Source: Paenibacillus marchantiophytorum (GTDB taxonomy: Bacteria; Bacillota; Bacilli; Paenibacillales; NBRC-103111). Taken from it: a DNA stretch of 45,889 nucleotides. Shown here piece by piece: positions 25,689 through 32,962 of the stretch. Numbering within the stretch: position 1 is the first letter of the stretch; each line of letters starts with the position of its first letter. The position numbers were made by a program, and so were the translations under genes. The notes beneath the pieces are model-generated. The model ran no database searches, was not told the origin of the DNA, and was given only the letters and a program-made list of their open reading frames with translations. The stretch is from assembly GCF_014640555.1 (NCBI RefSeq), contig NZ_BMHE01000052.1, positions 1-45,889 on the forward strand, written 5' to 3'.

Positions 25689-26361
25689 GTTTCTCCCTCC
25701 AAGCGCTTAGAATTGATGTGAACATTTTCTTGCCGTCTGCTGAGCCCAGAATCTCGTGAACCGCACGTTCCGGATGGGGCATCATGCCAACAACATTGCC
25801 TGCTTTGTTGCTGATTCCTGCGATATCGTCCAATGATCCGTTCGGGTTGCTGCCTGCTTCATAACGGAACACGATTTGTTTGTTTTCTTGCAATTCCTTC
25901 AGTGTTGCATCATCACAATAATAATTGCCTTCGCCATGAGCGATAGGAATCGTGATGATCTCGCCTTCCGCATAGTCACGCGTGAAAGCCGTCGTGTTGT
26001 TCTCTACTTTGAGCGCCGTTTGGTGACAGCGGAACTTCATGCCATTGTTGCGCAGCAGCGCTCCTGGCAACAATCTTGCTTCCGTCAACACTTGGAATCC
26101 GTTACAAATACCTAGAATGTATTTGCCTTCTTCCGCCGCTTTCACAACGGATTTCATAACATTCGTGAATTGTGCAATAGCTCCGCAGCGCAGGTAATCT
26201 CCATAAGAGAATCCGCCTGGAACTAGGATGCAATCATATTTAGACAAGTCGCTTTCTGTATGCCATACGTAGTCAACCGGTTCACCGATTGAATCTTCGA
26301 TTGCTTTGTACAAATCGATATCGCAGTTCGATCCCGGAAAAACGAGAACCGCAAAATTCAT
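25666..26361 (-). CDS. purQ: FGAM synthase glutaminase subunit
   Basis: 231 residues. Class I glutamine amidotransferase supplying ammonia to PurL. Catalytic triad Cys86 (ILGICNGFQVL), His196 and Glu198 (MMPHPERA), plus VPGGFSYGDYLRCGA (about 47-61), which is characteristic of PurQ. RBS AAAAGGAGG in front of the ATG. Lies 40 nt after purS and overlaps purL by 23 nt. Confidence 0.97.
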   Translation of the reverse strand: MNFAVLVFPGSNCDIDLYKAIEDSIGEPVDYVWHTESDLSKYDCILVPGGFSYGDYLRCGAIAQFTNVMKSVVKAAEEGKYILGICNGFQVLTEARLLPGALLRNNGMKFRCHQTALKVENNTTAFTRDYAEGEIITIPIAHGEGNYYCDDATLKELQENKQIVFRYEAGSNPNGSLDDIAGISNKAGNVVGMMPHPERAVHEILGSADGKKMFTSILSAWREKHDAAAIR

Positions 26362-26401
26362 GACGTGTTCCTCCTTTTAAGTGGTAAGCCTATTCGGTAT
26401 G

Positions 26402-26641
26402 TTACGCCAACTCGTAGCGGTAATCTTCGATAACCGTGTTCGCAAGCAGCTTCTCGCACATCGCCTTCACGCGTGCTTCTGCTTCTGCTTTATCCGTTGT
26501 TCCCAGCTCAAGCTCCAAATATTTGCCAATGCGCACCTTGCCAACTTCCTCAAACCCCATCGAATGAAGCGCTCCTTGCACCGCAGTTCCTTGAACATCC
26601 AATACGTTCTGCTTGATCGTTACGTAGACCGTTGCTTTCAT
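26402..26641 (-). CDS. purS: FGAM synthase subunit PurS
   Basis: 79 residues from the ATG at 26641, preceded by AAGGAGAG at 7 nt; a longer in-frame reading from 26689 lacks a ribosome site and extends beyond the normal 80-residue family length. Small dimeric subunit holding PurL and PurQ together. Sequence begins MKATVYVTIKQNVLDVQGTA and has the GALHSMGFEEVGKVRIGKYL segment typical of PurS, followed by a charged second half. First gene after the repeat-bearing gap that follows purC. Confidence 0.95.
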   Translation of the reverse strand: MKATVYVTIKQNVLDVQGTAVQGALHSMGFEEVGKVRIGKYLELELGTTDKAEAEARVKAMCEKLLANTVIEDYRYELA

Positions 26642-26708
26642 TTGTAATCTCTCCTTAGCGTTATTCGCCAGTTGATCTGGCAGCGGCATAGTTAGGAGCC
26701 CATTTAGA

Positions 26709-26895
26709 AGTCCCTAAGGGCTCTTATTTCTCATTTTTCTTCCACGTTTGATGAAATAGAAGCTCCTAAGGACTCTTATTCCTCTAAAAGGCAGCTATTT
26801 CATTGGTTTTCATGCAAATAAGAGGCTTTAAGGGCTCTTATTCTGCATTTATTGCTCATTTCCCTGAAAATAAGAGGCCCTAAAGGCTCTTATTC
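26709..26895. repeat. Four-copy palindromic repeat in the purC-purS gap
   Basis: TAAGGGCTCTTATT or close variants begin at 26715, 26767, 26829 and 26881 (spacing 52, 62, 52 nt). In the last two copies the left half AAATAAGAGG(C)CC/CTT is also preserved, so the unit is an imperfect palindrome of the form AATAAGAGCCC-TTAAGGGCTCTTATT. The first two copies keep mainly the right half. The 363-nt gap between purC and purS contains nothing else I recognise. The copies could fold as hairpins in the pur mRNA. Confidence 0.75.
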
Positions 26896-27004
26896 CCCAT
26901 TCCGAGGCGGGGGCACGCACGAATGCGTAATCTTAGGACGAGCATCCGCTCAAACTAAAGCCCCACTACGTGTCAGCCCCGGTAATTCAGCCCCCTGCAA
27001 TCCA

Positions 27005-27904
27005 CTACTCCGTCAAACGACGCAAAATCTCTTTATACCGATTGGACGTCTCTTCCACAACAGAAGCCGGAAGCTCGTCTGGCTCGCTGTTTTTGTCCCA
27101 GCCCGAACCCGCCAAGTACGTACGAACAGGCTCTTTGTCCATCGAATCAATCTCGATATCGAGCGCATAATTCTCTTGTGACCAATAACGGGAGGAATCC
27201 GGTGTGAAAATCTCATCAATAATAATAAGTTCACCGGCATAAATGCCGAATTCGAATTTCGTGTCTGCTAAAATAATGCCTTTTTGCTCACAAATCGCAT
27301 GCGCAAGCGTGTAAAGCATGATGCTTTTCTCTTGCAGCTCGTAAGTCAGGTTCTCACCGACCAACGCCGCCATTTGTTCCACGGAAATGTCTTCATCATG
27401 ACCGACATCATTTTTCGCCGCAGGCGTGAAAATGGGATCTTCCAGCCGTTGATTCTTCCGCAGTCCTTCAGGAAGCTTGCGGCCGTTAATCTCGCCAGTC
27501 TGAGCGTACTGTCTCCAGCCGTTGCCTGTGATGTAGCCGCGAACTACACACTCGATGGAGATGCGCTCTGCTTTTTTGGCGACAATAATTCGCTCCTTCA
27601 GAAGCTCTCTCGCCTCTGCATCAGGAATGATAGCGTGAAGTTGTTCCACGTCCGTGTGCACGATATGGTTCTTCATGTAGCCGCTCGTCACGTTGAACCA
27701 GTATTTGCTCAGTGCATTCAGCACGTAGCCTTTGTCCGGAACATCCGGTTTCAACATATAATCGAACGCCGAGATGCGGTCCGTTACGACGATCAAGAAG
27801 TTCTCTCCCAAATCATACAACTCGCGCACTTTGCCTTTGTGAACAAGCGGCGCTTTCAACAGCTCTACCGCTGAATCAAGGATTTTCGTGATCACAGCCA
27901 ACAT
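27005..27904 (-). CDS. purC: SAICAR synthetase, long (Ade1-like) type
   Basis: 299 residues. Joins aspartate to CAIR with ATP (step 8, giving SAICAR). The N-terminus LVHKGKVRELYDLGENFLIV (about 20-39), VVTDRISAFDYML, ISIECVVRGYITGNGW and LADTKFEFGI identify SAICAR synthetase. It is about 60 residues longer than the 240-residue PurC of B. subtilis and resembles the 300-residue yeast Ade1-type enzymes, with a C-terminal extension FTPDSSRYWSQENYALD. Start ATG with GGGGAG 6 nt upstream. 24 nt after purB; followed by the repeat region and purS. Confidence 0.95.
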   Translation of the reverse strand: MLAVITKILDSAVELLKAPLVHKGKVRELYDLGENFLIVVTDRISAFDYMLKPDVPDKGYVLNALSKYWFNVTSGYMKNHIVHTDVEQLHAIIPDAEARELLKERIIVAKKAERISIECVVRGYITGNGWRQYAQTGEINGRKLPEGLRKNQRLEDPIFTPAAKNDVGHDEDISVEQMAALVGENLTYELQEKSIMLYTLAHAICEQKGIILADTKFEFGIYAGELIIIDEIFTPDSSRYWSQENYALDIEIDSMDKEPVRTYLAGSGWDKNSEPDELPASVVEETSNRYKEILRRLTE

Positions 27905-27928
27905 TCCCCTCTCCCCTCATTGCAAATG

Positions 27929-29224
27929 CTATTTCAAACCTAAACGGTCAAAGATCGTGTCCACGTGTTTCAAATGCCAGCTTGGATCGAAGCAATCTCC
28001 GATTTCTGCTGGGCTTAACGCCTCAGTAATAACGGAAGCATTCTCTACGATGTCGCGGAAAGAACGTTGTTCTTCCCAAGCTTGCATCGCTCTTGGTTGA
28101 ACCGTATCGTACGCTTGCTCACGCGAAAAGCCTTTGTCGATCAGCTTCGTCATCACACGGCCAGAGAAAGGAACATCATACGTGCTGCGCATGTTGCGTT
28201 TCATGTTCTCAGGGAACACCGTCAAGTTCTTGATGATGTTGCCTAGGCGGTTCAGCATGTAGTTGAGCAATTGCGTTGCATCCGGCAGGATAATACGCTC
28301 TACGGAGGAGTGCGAGATATCGCGCTCATGCCATAGCGTCACGTTCTCATAAGCGGAAACCATATGTCCGCGAATTACGCGAGACAGGCCGGAGATGCTT
28401 TCGCAGCCGATCGGGTTGCGCTTGTGCGGCATCGCGGAGGAACCTTTTTGACCCTTAGCGAACGGCTCTTCCACTTCACGGAACTCACTCTTCTGAAGCG
28501 CGCGAATTTCTGTTGCGAATTTATCCAGGGAAGTAGCAACCAAAGCAATTGTTGCCATGTATTCCGCGTGACGATCACGCTGCAAAGTTTGCGTCGAGAT
28601 TGGAGCAGCTTTCGTACCCAATTTGTCGCAGACATATTGCTCAACGAAGGGGTCGATGTTCGCGTAAGTACCGACAGCACCGGAGATTTTACCGAATTGT
28701 ACGCCGTCAGCGGCAAAACGGAAACGCTCCAAATTACGCTTCATTTCCTCGTACCAAAGCGCCATTTTCAGACCGAAAGTCGTCGGCTCTGCATGTACGC
28801 CATGCGTTCTGCCCATCATCGCTGTATCTTTATGTTCAATCGCTTTATTGCGAAGGATTTCAATGAAATTCTGAATGTCTTTGTCTAAGATCTCGTTCGC
28901 TTGTCTCAACAAGTAGCCAAGTGCTGTATCAACAACGTCGGTCGATGTTAAACCGTAGTGAACCCATTTGCGCTCAGGCCCGAGCGTTTCGGACACGGCT
29001 CTTGTGAAGGCGATCACGTCATGACGCGTCTCTTGCTCGATTTCGTAAATGCGGTCGATGTTGAAGCTCGCGTTTTCGCGCAGTACCTTCACATCTTCCT
29101 TAGGAATGACGCCAAGCTCAGACCAAGCCTCGCAAGAAAGAATTTCGACTTCCAACCATGCTTGAAACTTGTTTTGTTCCGTCCAAATGTTCGCCATTTC
29201 CGGGCGCGTATAACGTTCGATCAT
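27929..29224 (-). CDS. purB: Adenylosuccinate lyase
   Basis: 431 residues. Acts twice in purine synthesis: SAICAR to AICAR and adenylosuccinate to AMP, releasing fumarate. Fumarase/aspartase superfamily: MIERYTRPEMANIW at the start, TSTDVVDTA, GRTHGVHAEPTTFG with the catalytic His (about residue 141), and the flexible signature loop GSSAMPHKRNP (about 262-272). RBS TTGGAGG. 26 nt after purK. No anomalies. Confidence 0.97.
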   Translation of the reverse strand: MIERYTRPEMANIWTEQNKFQAWLEVEILSCEAWSELGVIPKEDVKVLRENASFNIDRIYEIEQETRHDVIAFTRAVSETLGPERKWVHYGLTSTDVVDTALGYLLRQANEILDKDIQNFIEILRNKAIEHKDTAMMGRTHGVHAEPTTFGLKMALWYEEMKRNLERFRFAADGVQFGKISGAVGTYANIDPFVEQYVCDKLGTKAAPISTQTLQRDRHAEYMATIALVATSLDKFATEIRALQKSEFREVEEPFAKGQKGSSAMPHKRNPIGCESISGLSRVIRGHMVSAYENVTLWHERDISHSSVERIILPDATQLLNYMLNRLGNIIKNLTVFPENMKRNMRSTYDVPFSGRVMTKLIDKGFSREQAYDTVQPRAMQAWEEQRSFRDIVENASVITEALSPAEIGDCFDPSWHLKHVDTIFDRLGLK

Positions 29225-29250
29225 TGTGCCGTTCCTCCAATAATTATCAT

Positions 29251-30423
29251 TTACTTACTTTCCCAAATGCTCGTGCGTTCTATCCAAGTCAGTGCATGCT
29301 GCACATTGCTTGCCAGGAGATTGATATGTCCCATCTTGCGTTTCTCTTTGGCTTCTTTCTTGCCATACAGATGAACCTTCGCGCTTACGCCTAAATCTTC
29401 AGCTTCCAGGAAGCCTGGCTGGTCGATTAAGCTTTGCAGCGGCTCGATATGTTCACCAAGCAGATTCACCATCACGACAGGGGTCAGAAGCTCAGTTGAA
29501 CCCAGCGGCAGGTTGCAAATCGCGCGAACATGCTGCTCGAACTGCGAAGTTCGGCACGCTTCCATCGTGTAATGACCGGAATTGTGCGGGCGTGGCGCCA
29601 GCTCATTCACATAAAGCTGACCATCCTTCGTTAAAAACAGCTCAACAGCGATCAATCCGATGACGCCAAGCGATTCGGCGATGCGAATGGCCAGCTGCTC
29701 CGCTTCCTGCTGCACTTCGACTGGAATGCGAGCCGGTACGATGGATTGATGCAGGATGTTATGTACATGTATGTTTTCCGCTGCCGGGAAAGCTTTCACT
29801 TCCCCACGAGGACTTCTCGCGGCAATGACGGATAATTCTTTGTCAAAATGAATGAATTGTTCGAGCACCAGCTCCGTTTTGGCGCGGTTCAGTGTCTCGT
29901 AGGCTTCTTCAACTTCATCTAAAGAGCGAATGACCCACTGTCCTTTGCCGTCGTAGCCGCCAGTAGCCGTCTTGAGCACACTCGGTGTGCCGAAGCGAAT
30001 GACTGCTTCTTGGAGCTCCGCTGCGCTGCCGATTTCCGCGTAAGGCGCAACAGGCACGCCAGCAGCTTCAATCGCTCTCTTTTCCCGCAGACGATGCTGG
30101 GTTGTATATAAAAGTTCGCTCCCTTGGGGAACATAGGATTCGTTCATCAAAATGTTCGTGACATGGGCATCGACATTCTCGAATTCGTACGTGATCACAT
30201 CCGAGCGCGCCGCCAGCTTCCTCGCGGCCTCGACATCGTCGAAGTTCGCCAGGATCTGCTCATCGGCGACTTGACCGCAAGGCGCGTCTTCCGTCGGGTC
30301 GAGCGTCACGAAGCGATACCCCATATTGCGGCCGGCCAAGGCCAGCATGCGGCCTAACTGCCCGCCGCCCAGGACGCCAATCGTGGCGCCTGGTTTGATG
30401 ATCTTGTCATCTGCTGCTGTCAT
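29251..30423 (-). CDS. purK: N5-carboxyaminoimidazole ribonucleotide synthase
   Basis: 390 residues. ATP-dependent carboxylation of AIR with bicarbonate to N5-CAIR (step 6a). ATP-grasp fold: IGVLGGGQLGRMLALAGRNM (about 15-34), VLKTATGGYDGKGQ (about 144-157), VELFLTKDGQLYVNELAPRP HNSGHYT region (about 262-290), including the NELAPRPHNSGH metal/ATP site. The start overlaps the purE stop by 4 nt (ATGA). Pairs functionally with PurE. No anomalies. Confidence 0.97.
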   Translation of the reverse strand: MTAADDKIIKPGATIGVLGGGQLGRMLALAGRNMGYRFVTLDPTEDAPCGQVADEQILANFDDVEAARKLAARSDVITYEFENVDAHVTNILMNESYVPQGSELLYTTQHRLREKRAIEAAGVPVAPYAEIGSAAELQEAVIRFGTPSVLKTATGGYDGKGQWVIRSLDEVEEAYETLNRAKTELVLEQFIHFDKELSVIAARSPRGEVKAFPAAENIHVHNILHQSIVPARIPVEVQQEAEQLAIRIAESLGVIGLIAVELFLTKDGQLYVNELAPRPHNSGHYTMEACRTSQFEQHVRAICNLPLGSTELLTPVVMVNLLGEHIEPLQSLIDQPGFLEAEDLGVSAKVHLYGKKEAKEKRKMGHINLLASNVQHALTWIERTSIWESK

Positions 30424-30905
30424 AGCAGGTCACTGCTTTCGATCACCGTTTGCGCGATGCGCTCACGACGTGCTCTGACCTTCGCTTGCAGCTCCGGTTC
30501 GAAGGCGCCGAGGATTTGCGCCGCCAGCAAGCCTGCATTCGTAGCTCCCGCATGGCCGATAGCCACCGTGGCCACCGGAATGCCGCCTGGCATTTGCACG
30601 ATGGACAGCAAGGAATCCAGTCCGTTCAGCGTGGACGTCTTCACGGGAACACCAATAACCGGTAGCTCCGTTTTGGCTGCTACCATTCCTGGTAGATGCG
30701 CCGCCCCGCCTGCTCCGGCAATAATCACTTGGATCCCACGGCCTGCCGCCGCGGCTGCATATTCAAACATCAAATCTGGCGTTCTGTGCGCGGATACCAC
30801 CTTTTTCTCGTAGGGCACTCCGAGCTCTTCCAACATGTCGCATGCGTGCTTCATCGTTTCCCAATCCGACTGGCTTCCCATTATGACACCAACACGTACC
30901 GTCAT
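30420..30905 (-). CDS. purE: N5-CAIR mutase
   Basis: 161 residues. Converts N5-CAIR to CAIR; octameric class I PurE. Signature residues: MGSQSDWETM (9-18), SAHRTPDLMFEYA (about 39-51, catalytic His), GAGGAAHLPGM, and GHAGATNAGLLAAQIL. The first gene of the operon, with a leader of roughly 300 nt containing a guanine-type riboswitch and terminator. The ribosome site is modest (GAGAGTGGG with a 7-nt spacer). Confidence 0.97.
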   Translation of the reverse strand: MTVRVGVIMGSQSDWETMKHACDMLEELGVPYEKKVVSAHRTPDLMFEYAAAAAGRGIQVIIAGAGGAAHLPGMVAAKTELPVIGVPVKTSTLNGLDSLLSIVQMPGGIPVATVAIGHAGATNAGLLAAQILGAFEPELQAKVRARRERIAQTVIESSDLL

Positions 30906-31043
30906 CTCAAACCCACTCTCATATAGTTAAGTCGTTTCAAAAGCTTGGCTCTTAAAACTTTCATTTCCAATAAATTCAATCCAGTCAACCTCTAAACCCA
31001 AAAAACGCCCAGAGCTAGAATACATGATTCTATCCGTGGACAG

Positions 31044-31096
31044 CAAAAGAACCGAATGCAAAAAGACCATCATCTTCCTATGGTTTCCCTCATTCG
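31044..31096 (-). terminator. Leader terminator between guanine riboswitch and purE
   Basis: On the minus strand CGAATG-(A)-GGGAA-ACCAT / ATGGT-(C)-TTTTT-(G)-CATTCG forms a long interrupted stem with a 9-nt loop, followed by GTTCTTTT. It starts 5 nt after the riboswitch P1 helix, as expected for the expression platform of a transcriptional off-switch: guanine bound favours termination. I could not derive an unambiguous antiterminator by eye. Confidence 0.65.
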
Positions 31097-31100
31097 CTTC

Positions 31101-31167
31101 CTCGTAGTCCAAAAATTAATGGTTTTTGGGTAGAAACTTTCAGGCCTTATCCCTGATTTTATACGAG
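31101..31167 (-). promoter_or_regulatory. Purine (guanine-type) riboswitch in the pur leader
   Basis: The minus strand reads CTCGTATAAAATCAGGGATA, then AAGGCCTGAAAGTTTCTACC, then CAAAAACCATTAATTTTTGG and ACTACGAG. This fits the aptamer: P1 CTCGTA / TACGAG, the conserved TATAA-T after P1, P2 with its loop containing GGATAAGG, the invariant junction GTTTCTACC, P3 and the 3' junction GGACTA. The discriminator position (74 in xpt numbering) is C in GGACTAC, which specifies guanine or hypoxanthine rather than adenine. Its place in the purE leader matches the known arrangement in B. subtilis. Expected effect: high guanine reduces pur transcription. Confidence 0.9.
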
Positions 31168-31213
31168 TTGATTCGACATTTTCAATTAGTGCGGGTTCAT
31201 TTCCCGCTTCCCT

Positions 31214-31243
31214 AGTTTACTACCAACTGACGTGCCATGTCAA
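31214..31243 (-). promoter_or_regulatory. purEp: SigA-type promoter of the pur operon
   Basis: On the minus strand a -35 TTGACA (31243-31238) and a -10 TAAACT (31219-31214) with an 18-nt spacer. The transcript would start near 31207, giving a leader of about 300 nt before purE. Confidence 0.7.
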
Positions 31244-31249
31244 TTTCAA

Positions 31250-31292
31250 AAAGCGAACGTTTTTCAACTATTTCTTTCGTATAGTTCGTTTT
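31250..31292 (-). promoter_or_regulatory. PurR-type operator (two inverted PurBoxes)
   Basis: Just upstream of the -35, the minus strand has AAAACGAACTAT (31292-31281), an exact fit to the PurBox AWWWCGAACWWT, and in inverted orientation AACGTTCGCTTT (31261-31250), which differs from AWWGTTCGWWWT at two positions. A further CGAA lies between them. In B. subtilis PurR binds such pairs upstream of the pur promoter when PRPP is low. The separation of the two boxes here is somewhat larger than the 16-17 nt known there unless the middle CGAA is used. Confidence 0.7.
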
Positions 31293-31440
31293 TAGGCATT
31301 GTTTTTCCAATAAACACCGGTTTATATCTTCTTTTCCGTTTTCGCTCCTCCTTACGTGATCCATATACTCGGAGAGATTCGAGGAAAGCGCGTTCAATTA
31401 TTTTCGACAAATCCAAAAAAAATACTTCGAACCTTCTAAA

Positions 31441-31455
31441 TAGACGCACCGTCTA
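31441..31455. repeat. Small perfect palindrome upstream of stalk-domain gene
   Basis: TAGACG-CAC-CGTCTA, 6-bp arms, 43 nt before the start codon at 31498. Possible operator; no evidence beyond symmetry. Confidence 0.3.
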
Positions 31456-31497
31456 ATTCATAAATCATTAAATAAATGCCACAAAGGAGAGATATTA

Positions 31498-32577
31498 ATG
31501 AAAAAGAATATGCCCGCATTACTGAAAATCACTTTGGCCACAGCCCTGCTAGTCGCTGCAAGCCCAGCCCTGCTCCAGCAGGCAAGCGTTTATGCCCAGA
31601 CGGAAAGCAGCGATTTCGAGATTAAGCTTGCCCCTTTGAAAATCCAGATCGAAGATCAACTCCTGGAAGTGCCAGGTGGCAAATCGATTGACGGCGACAC
31701 CTATGTCGGCCTTTCTTTTCTCAGCCAAAAGCTTGGCTTAACGACAGCCTGGGATGAGGCCACAAAAACAGTTACCGTCAGCGCCCCCAACAAGAAAATG
31801 AGCATGATGAATCAAAGTACGAAATATGCGATGAATGGCCGTGAATTTTACAAACCTCTGCCGCCTGTCATCGTGGACGGAACCACCTACTTGCCGCTGC
31901 GTTTGCTCCTTGAACAAATGGGCTACCAAATCGGATACAACGATCAAAACCATGTAGTTTCCATTACTAAAATTCAAGAAAACGAACTCACCTTGACGAA
32001 CAAGTCCGATTCGAAAAAAATAACCGACAATCAAAATATTACGATAGATTATCCTCAAATTGAAGGATGGGCCAATTCCGCGGCAAGCGCGAAAATTAAC
32101 GCATTCATTCAAAGCGAGGTAGAGAAATATAAAGATGCTGCCAACAAAGAGCTAAGCAAAAGCGGCAACGAGTACCCGTATTCTATGGATGTCAATTATC
32201 AGATCACGTACAATCAGAAGCACAAACTTAGTCTCTACTTTGAGGTATATACATTTACAGGCGGCGCCCACGGGTTCACAACGCATGATGCTCATACGTT
32301 CGATCTGGATACGGGGAATGAGCTGAGCCTTCAGCAGGTGACTTCGAATAATACCAATTACAAGACCATCATCAATCAAGAGATTAAAAAGCAATTGAAA
32401 GAAAGACAAATAGAGTCCGATCTACTCGAACCATTCGAATCCATCCGTGACGATCAGGGCTTTTATTTGAAAGATGACACGGTTGTCGTGTACTTTGGCC
32501 TGTACGAATATGTTCCTTATGTGATGGGCATTCTAGAATTCCCGATTCCATTGTCTGCTTTTGCAGCGGCAAAATAA
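31498..32577 (+). CDS. Secreted stalk-domain protein with DUF4163/DUF3298 (RsiV/PdaC-like) domain
   Basis: 359 residues. RBS AAAGGAGAG, signal peptide about 1-34 ending SVYA-QT. An N-terminal stalk domain about 50-160 with two repeats (DGDTYVGLSFLSQKLGLTTA and DGTTYLPLRLLLEQMGYQIG), each followed by a TVTV/VVSI strand. The C-terminal part (about 180-355) begins NITIDYPQIEG and contains the DUF3298 hallmark YTFTGGAHG (about 252-260) and DLDTGNELSL. This domain occurs in RsiV-type anti-sigma factors and the peptidoglycan deacetylase PdaC, usually in cell-envelope sensing; no sigma factor is adjacent here and there is no membrane helix beyond the signal. Divergent from pur, own terminator. Function unknown. 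Confidence 0.82.
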   Translation: MKKNMPALLKITLATALLVAASPALLQQASVYAQTESSDFEIKLAPLKIQIEDQLLEVPGGKSIDGDTYVGLSFLSQKLGLTTAWDEATKTVTVSAPNKKMSMMNQSTKYAMNGREFYKPLPPVIVDGTTYLPLRLLLEQMGYQIGYNDQNHVVSITKIQENELTLTNKSDSKKITDNQNITIDYPQIEGWANSAASAKINAFIQSEVEKYKDAANKELSKSGNEYPYSMDVNYQITYNQKHKLSLYFEVYTFTGGAHGFTTHDAHTFDLDTGNELSLQQVTSNNTNYKTIINQEIKKQLKERQIESDLLEPFESIRDDQGFYLKDDTVVVYFGLYEYVPYVMGILEFPIPLSAFAAAK

Positions 32578-32586
32578 AGATAGCTA

Positions 32587-32647
32587 AAGCGCCCCAATCG
32601 ACTACTCGAGGCTAGATCCTCTTTGTAGCGAGTGGGGCGCTTCTTTT
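32587..32647 (+). terminator. Terminator between stalk-domain gene and perR-like gene
   Basis: AAGCGCCCCA / TGGGGCGCTT stem with a long structured loop, then CTTTTT on the plus strand. Convergent genes end on both sides, at 32577 (+) and 32653 (-). Confidence 0.85.
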
Positions 32648-32652
32648 TACCC

Positions 32653-32925
32653 TTATGAGCTTAAAGCAGCTTCATATCGTATGGAGCTTCCGATCACGGC
32701 GAGCTCTTTCACCAAACCAAGCTGTTTAAATACGTGCAAACTGCTGTTCACTGTCATGGCATTAATCGTCGGATATTTGACCATTAACGCTTCACAAATA
32801 TCTTTCACCGTCGTATAGCTGCGTTGCGCGTACAGATATTCCAATAACGCATACCGCTGCGGGGTTAAATGAATGTTTTTGGAACGCATGCGCTGCAGCG
32901 CTTGTTCAAGATCATGATGGACCAT
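32653..32925 (-). CDS. Truncated Fur/PerR-like regulator (DNA-binding domain only)
   Basis: 90 residues, against about 145 for Fur and PerR. The winged helix is complete (LTPQRYALLEYL, TTVKDICEALMVKYP, TVNSSLHVFKQLGLVKEL, SIRYEA) and closely parallels PerR, but the protein stops exactly where the C-terminal dimerisation and metal-binding domain should begin. The residue matching PerR His37 is Tyr, and all later His/Asp/Cys ligands are absent. Good AGGAGG ribosome site, 37 nt after katA and followed at once by a terminator, so this is a settled short gene rather than an obvious frameshift. It cannot sense peroxide by His oxidation. It may compete with full PerR, bind constitutively, or be a relic. 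Confidence 0.75.
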   Translation of the reverse strand: MVHHDLEQALQRMRSKNIHLTPQRYALLEYLYAQRSYTTVKDICEALMVKYPTINAMTVNSSLHVFKQLGLVKELAVIGSSIRYEAALSS

Positions 32926-32962
32926 TCTGGAAACCTCCTCTACGAGTTGCTGCTTTTATAAA

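Noticed and set aside
26709..26895. CRISPR array
   Set aside because: Repeat copies are imperfect, palindromic, AT-flanked and spaced 52-62 nt without constant repeats or cas genes.
30927..31112. 61-codon minus-strand ORF in the pur leader
   Set aside because: Overlaps the riboswitch 3' helix and terminator; it would start at TTG within the aptamer.
31212..31397. 61-codon minus-strand ORF upstream of pur
   Set aside because: Covers the PurBoxes and promoter; no ribosome site.
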